Below, in pieces: positions 5,355-8,287 of a stretch of DNA of 8,287 nucleotides (its first letter is position 1; the number at the start of each line of letters is the position of its first letter). The DNA lies in NCBI GenBank assembly GCA_020345705.1, contig CP070766.1, positions 1,020,912 to 1,029,198 of the forward strand. Reading direction: 5' to 3'. The notes under the pieces were generated by a model. The model saw nothing but the letters and a program-made list of their open reading frames with translations, was not told the DNA's origin and made no database searches. Position numbers and translations under genes: made by a program. The stretch comes from Candidatus Zixiibacteriota bacterium. GTDB taxonomy: Bacteria > Zixibacteria > MSB-5A5 > GN15 > PGXB01.

Positions 5355-6251
5355 ATGTTGGGGAAAAAGTTGTCATTTTTGCTTATCGGCGGAAGCCGCG
5401 ATAAGATGCGGCAGTTCAGTCTTTCCTATGGTTTTATCTTAATCAGCGCTGCGATTATAGCTTTCCTGTTCGTGGCTGATATCTTTCTTACTGCCTCGTA
5501 CATGAAATCTCAATCGGCGAGCGCCGAGTTGAAACGTCTCCGGGAAGAAAACAAGCTTCTGGCGGAAAAATATGAGGAATTGCAGGGCAAGGTATCCGAG
5601 ATAGCGGGCATTTATGACGAGCTGGTCGAGAAGGAAGTGGTTATCAGGAATATCTTTAATCTTCCCGAGATAAGCAGCGACGAGCGCCAGCTTGGTGTCG
5701 GCGGCCCCGCTCAAAAAATATATACAAATGTCTCCGAAACGATCAGAAAAGCTTATTCGGCGAAATCGGATATTGACGCGCTGCTGAGGCTGGCGCGTTT
5801 TGAGAAAGAGAAGTACGAGGAAGTATATGACGTCTTAGCCGAGAAGAAGTCGATTCTTGATCATACACCGTCTATTCTACCCTCCCGGGGATATCGGACT
5901 CGCGGTTTCGGCATGAAATACGATCCTTTCACCGGCTACAAGCAATTTCATTCTGGTATTGATATTGCGAATAAGACGGGAACGCCGGTTTACGCCACGG
6001 CTGACGGCGTTGTCAAGTTTGCCGGGCGGTCAGGTGGCCTGGGCAAACTGATCACCATAAATCATGGATACGGCTATCGGAGCCGCTATGGCCACTTGAG
6101 CAAGATAAAGGTGCAACGGGGTCAGAAGGTTCGACGGGGCGATCTGATCGGTTTGATGGGGTCAACCGGTTATTCAACCGGGCCGCACCTTCATTATGAA
6201 GTCGTCAAGAACGGAAAATCCGTCAATCCTCTGGAATACATCCTCAATTAA
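5355..6251 (+). CDS. Membrane-anchored coiled-coil M23 family metallopeptidase
   Basis: Predicted peptidoglycan endopeptidase, or a regulator of one, 298 residues long. Order: a short cytoplasmic N-terminus (MLGKKLSFLLIGGSRDKMRQF), one membrane span (about 24-47), a heptad-rich coiled coil (about 51-100), a linker helix region, and a C-terminal LytM/M23 domain (about 180-298) facing the periplasm. The zinc ligands His199 and Asp203 (HSGID) and His280 are present, as are the catalytic-site His247 (RYGHLS) and His278 (PHLHYEV), so the domain should be active, unlike degenerate EnvC-type LytM domains. Family knowledge places such proteins in cell-wall remodelling or division. The start at 5355 keeps the N-terminal block typical of this architecture, although no clear Shine-Dalgarno precedes it. 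Met18 (5406) is the alternative. It is a single gene with its own promoter. Confidence 0.93.
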   Translation: MLGKKLSFLLIGGSRDKMRQFSLSYGFILISAAIIAFLFVADIFLTASYMKSQSASAELKRLREENKLLAEKYEELQGKVSEIAGIYDELVEKEVVIRNIFNLPEISSDERQLGVGGPAQKIYTNVSETIRKAYSAKSDIDALLRLARFEKEKYEEVYDVLAEKKSILDHTPSILPSRGYRTRGFGMKYDPFTGYKQFHSGIDIANKTGTPVYATADGVVKFAGRSGGLGKLITINHGYGYRSRYGHLSKIKVQRGQKVRRGDLIGLMGSTGYSTGPHLHYEVVKNGKSVNPLEYILN

Positions 6252-6257
6252 CGATAT

Positions 6258-6271
6258 CTGGGGCCGCCCAG
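6258..6271 (+). terminator. Possible hairpin terminator after the M23 gene
   Basis: CTGGG (6258-6262), loop GCCG, CCCAG (6267-6271) lie 7 bases past the stop codon, followed by a T-rich but broken stretch (TTCATTATATTCTTT). The stem is short and there is no true U-tract, so this is weak. Confidence 0.3.
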
Positions 6272-6484
6272 GGCCTTCATTATATTCTTTCCAAGTCAGA
6301 CTAATATCGGGTCGGCATCTATCGTCTGAATGTCGAAGGCTGGGACGCTGAGCGTCGCGGTCGATTCTGCGCCGGGATATTCTCCTCAGGCTGGAGCGGA
6401 TTGCGAAATACACCTATCTTTCTGTCCGTGAATCACTTAGGGCAATGCGACGACACCAGGAGAGCAAAAATTTCAAAAAAATGG
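6272..6484. other. Intergenic stretch without recognised genes
   Basis: No ORF with a ribosome binding site and no recognised RNA family. The only structure I see is a tight palindrome, GACGC-TGA-GCGTC (6344-6356), and a loose CAGAC/GTCTG pairing (6297-6328). The sequence may be a 3' untranslated region or decayed DNA. Confidence 0.4.
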
Positions 6485-6513
6485 TTGACCTAGGCGGGAG
6501 TGGCGTGTATACT
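6485..6513 (+). promoter_or_regulatory. Strong sigma70 promoter for the sigma factor gene
   Basis: TTGACC (6485-6490, 5 of 6), a 17-base spacer and TATACT (6508-6513, 5 of 6). This is the best-matching promoter overall in the window. The start of transcription near 6520 leaves an unusually long leader of about 190 bases before the ATG at 6709. Confidence 0.65.
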
Positions 6514-6519
6514 TAATGT

Positions 6520-6708
6520 AAAGGGGATTGTGCGCAATCATCGCAATCTGACAGGGACTCACGGCTGGAGAGGCTGATTCACTTGTGTTGCTGATAACGA
6601 AACGAGCTGAAATGAGATATTTCAGGAACAAAATGGCACCAACGGCGTTAAAAAGACAATATAGATTAGTTTAATCTACAATGCGCCTGTAAGCGCCGGG
6701 AGGCAGTA
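6520..6708 (+). promoter_or_regulatory. Long 5' leader of the sigma factor gene
   Basis: It holds three inverted repeats: GATTG/CAATC (6526-6539), a perfect 7-base pair TAGATTA/TAATCTA around GTT (6662-6678), and GCGC/GCGC (6683-6696) just before GGGAGG (6698-6703). A 13-codon ORF (6633-6674) with AGGAA four bases upstream ends inside the second repeat. These features allow control after initiation, by a bound protein, a leader peptide or sequestration of the ribosome binding site. None is proven. Confidence 0.35.
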
Positions 6709-7332
6709 ATGAGTGCGGTTTTGAAAAGCAACAAAAGTGTCGACATCGATGACCGTATCGAACGAGAGACCAAAGAGATCGTTCGCCGAATAAAAGCGGG
6801 CGAGAAAAGTCAGTTCTCGCGGTTGGTTCGGCTTTACAAAAATCAGGTGGCTTCCCTGGCATACAAAATGGTGGGCGATTACGACGAGGCCGCCGACGTT
6901 ATGCAGAATGTCTTTGTCAAAGTGAATCAGAATATATGGCGGTTTGACGAGAAGAAGCGGTTTTACACCTGGCTTTACAGAATCACCGTAAACGCATCCA
7001 TTGACTACATGCGAAAGCACCACCGGCACCAGCACGAGTCGATAGAGAATGTCAAGGAGAGGGCCGACGATCGGCTTGATACTCCTGAGATCAGCTATCA
7101 GCGGAACCGTCTTCGTCAGTATATAGATGAGGCGGCCGAGTCGTTAAATGAGAAGCAGCGGTCGGCTTTTGTGCTTCGCGATGTCAAGGGCTGCAACATC
7201 GACGACGTCGCCAATATCATGAATATGCCGGAGGCGACGGTTCGCTGGTATCTTCATCGAGCCAGGACGAAGATAAAAAAGGAACTGATGAAGAAGTGCC
7301 CTCAACTGCTTATCGGTATGGGTTTTAAGTAA
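6709..7332 (+). CDS. ECF-like sigma70-family RNA polymerase sigma factor
   Basis: Alternative sigma factor of 207 residues with the two-domain layout of the extracytoplasmic-function group. Region 2 (about 38-105) contains LVRLYKNQVASLAYKMVGD, DEAADVMQNVFVKV and the promoter-melting part FYTWLYRITVNASIDYMRK. Region 4 (about 145-195) contains LNEKQRSAFVLRDVKG, IDDVANIMNMPEATVRWYLHRARTKIK, a helix-turn-helix for -35 recognition. There is no sigma3 domain between them, only a charged linker. An extra stretch of about 30 residues precedes region 2. GGGAGG lies 5 bases before the ATG. ECF genes usually sit next to an anti-sigma gene; here the next gene is a P-type ATPase and the previous one the M23 peptidase, so the partner, if any, is elsewhere. 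The leader is long and structured. The ECF subgroup is not assigned. Confidence 0.94.
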   Translation: MSAVLKSNKSVDIDDRIERETKEIVRRIKAGEKSQFSRLVRLYKNQVASLAYKMVGDYDEAADVMQNVFVKVNQNIWRFDEKKRFYTWLYRITVNASIDYMRKHHRHQHESIENVKERADDRLDTPEISYQRNRLRQYIDEAAESLNEKQRSAFVLRDVKGCNIDDVANIMNMPEATVRWYLHRARTKIKKELMKKCPQLLIGMGFK

Positions 7333-7369
7333 ATTCCTCCTTTGAAGGGTTAAGGTCGTTATACTGACT

Positions 7370-7420
7370 ATCGCCGTCAATTTGCATCTTTGCATTTCGG
7401 CGGCGATTTGTTTATTATTT
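7370..7420 (+). terminator. Hairpin with T-rich tail between sigma factor and ATPase
   Basis: ATCGCCG (7370-7376) pairs with CGGCGAT (7401-7407) across 24 bases that hold a small TGCA/TGCA stem. TTTGTTTATTATTT follows. It fits an intrinsic terminator for the sigma factor gene. A TATACT at 7360-7365 could instead be a -10 box (no -35 found), making this the structured leader of the ATPase mRNA. Confidence 0.45.
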
Positions 7421-7424
7421 GATC

Positions 7425-8287
7425 ATGGGTAAGATTAAAGAGCTTGATCTCAAAATCGGCGGGATGCACTGCGCCGGGTGCGCCTCCGGCATCGAAAAGG
7501 GTCTTTCCCGGCTGGAAGGTGTCATGGAGGCCCGCGTGAACTTCGCCCTGGGGACGGCTTCCGTTGATTATGATCCGGGTTCCATCAAGGAAGAATCCAT
7601 TATTGAGAAGGGTACCGAGCTGGGGTATCATCCGAAGAAAGCCGAGACGGCTGACATGGTCGTTGACGGCGAACAGGATACGGCAAAAAAGAGCTTTCTT
7701 CTGGCCCTCGTCTTCACAATTCCCATTATTGTGCTCAGTGTCAGCGGCATGTTTGTCTCACTTCAGCTTGTCTCTCGTGAATTTGCCGGGATTATCCTGC
7801 TGGTGTTGACCTTGCCGGTTCTTTTGCGGGCGGGCCGGCCGATTTTCGCCGACGGCTGGAATCAGACAAGACATTTTCGGGCGAACATGAATTCGCTGAT
7901 CGCGTTGGGATCGTCGGTCGCTTTTCTTTACAGCACGTGCATGGTCGCCGACGTTCTATTGTTCCGGAAACTGGCTTCACCTCATTATTATTTTGAGACT
8001 TCAGCCATGATCATAACCCTCATCCTTTTCGGGCGTTACCTGGAGAGTCGCGCCGGGCGAAAAGCCCGGGATGCCATCGGATCGCTTCTGCGGCTCAGGC
8101 CCGAACGCGCTACGTTAATCATTGACGGTGACGAAAGCGAGATTGACGTGTCGGTCGTCAGACCGGGAATGATAATAATGGTCAAACCGGGTGGCCGGAT
8201 TGCGGCCGATGTGATGATCATCGAAGGGGAACCTTCCATAAATGAGTCGTTGCTGACCGGCGAATCGATGCCGGTGGAGAAAAACGA
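7425..8287 (+). CDS. copA: Heavy-metal P1B-type ATPase, copper-type, 3' truncated by window
   Basis: N-terminal 287 codons of a membrane pump that uses ATP to export (or load) a soft metal ion; the frame is open to the window edge. Seen: one N-terminal heavy-metal-associated domain with GMHCAGC (13-19), the Cu(I)-binding CxxC; then four hydrophobic segments (about 91-111, 117-136, 150-172, 186-204), as expected for MA, MB, M1 and M2; a GRYLESRAGRKARDAIGSLLRL linker; and the actuator domain ending in LLTGES (TGES at 278-281), needed for dephosphorylation. The CPC metal site and the DKTG phosphorylation site lie beyond the window, so copper specificity rests on the GMHCAGC domain. The ATG at 7425 fits the usual start of the metal domain, but no good Shine-Dalgarno precedes it. 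No copper regulator or chaperone gene is visible nearby. Confidence 0.92.
   Translation, partial: MGKIKELDLKIGGMHCAGCASGIEKGLSRLEGVMEARVNFALGTASVDYDPGSIKEESIIEKGTELGYHPKKAETADMVVDGEQDTAKKSFLLALVFTIPIIVLSVSGMFVSLQLVSREFAGIILLVLTLPVLLRAGRPIFADGWNQTRHFRANMNSLIALGSSVAFLYSTCMVADVLLFRKLASPHYYFETSAMIITLILFGRYLESRAGRKARDAIGSLLRLRPERATLIIDGDESEIDVSVVRPGMIIMVKPGGRIAADVMIIEGEPSINESLLTGESMPVEKN

Noticed and set aside
6481..6516. Short ORF starting at the ATG at 6481
   Set aside because: It is 11 codons long, lacks a ribosome binding site and overlaps the sigma factor promoter.

Overview
The window looks like a piece of chromosome from a Gram-negative, probably uncultured bacterium of intermediate GC content. 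The clues are a lipobox lipoprotein, a membrane-anchored M23 peptidase and sigma70-type promoters. An FCB-group or Zixibacteria-like origin is only a guess from gene style; no marker gene settles it.

Layout, left to right. A secreted lipoprotein of unknown function (+) faces a COG1237-type metallo-beta-lactamase-fold hydrolase (-). The hydrolase diverges from a type I glutamine synthetase (+), which carries serine where the classical adenylylated tyrosine sits. Glutamine synthetase converges on a REP-associated tyrosine transposase (RAYT, -). Upstream of the RAYT on the same strand is a YdfG-like short-chain dehydrogenase (-). After a divergent 385-base intergenic region come a 46-codon ORF (+), a membrane-anchored coiled-coil M23 peptidase (+), an ECF-like sigma factor (+) and the 5' two-fifths or so of a copper-type P1B ATPase (+) that runs off the right edge.

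Two regions go beyond ordinary housekeeping. The first is the RAYT locus (about 3168-3935). It carries a family of short palindromes flanked by GTAG, the foot motif known for REP hairpins. They occur as tandem units between the dehydrogenase and the RAYT, and each unit also contains a copy of the RAYT ribosome binding site. One further copy lies in frame inside the RAYT coding sequence in the opposite orientation, and a different GTAG-led imperfect hairpin lies past the RAYT 3' end. The dehydrogenase stop codon is the TAG of one GTAG.

The second is the leader before the 46-codon ORF (about 4921-5073). It folds on paper into consecutive hairpins ending in a long stem that encloses two smaller hairpins and stops just before a strong Shine-Dalgarno sequence. 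A competing 7-base long-range pairing is also possible. This is the best candidate here for an undescribed cis-regulatory RNA.

Good sigma70-like promoters can be read ahead of the hydrolase, the dehydrogenase, the M23 peptidase and the sigma factor. The genes do not form one pathway; most appear to be single transcription units.
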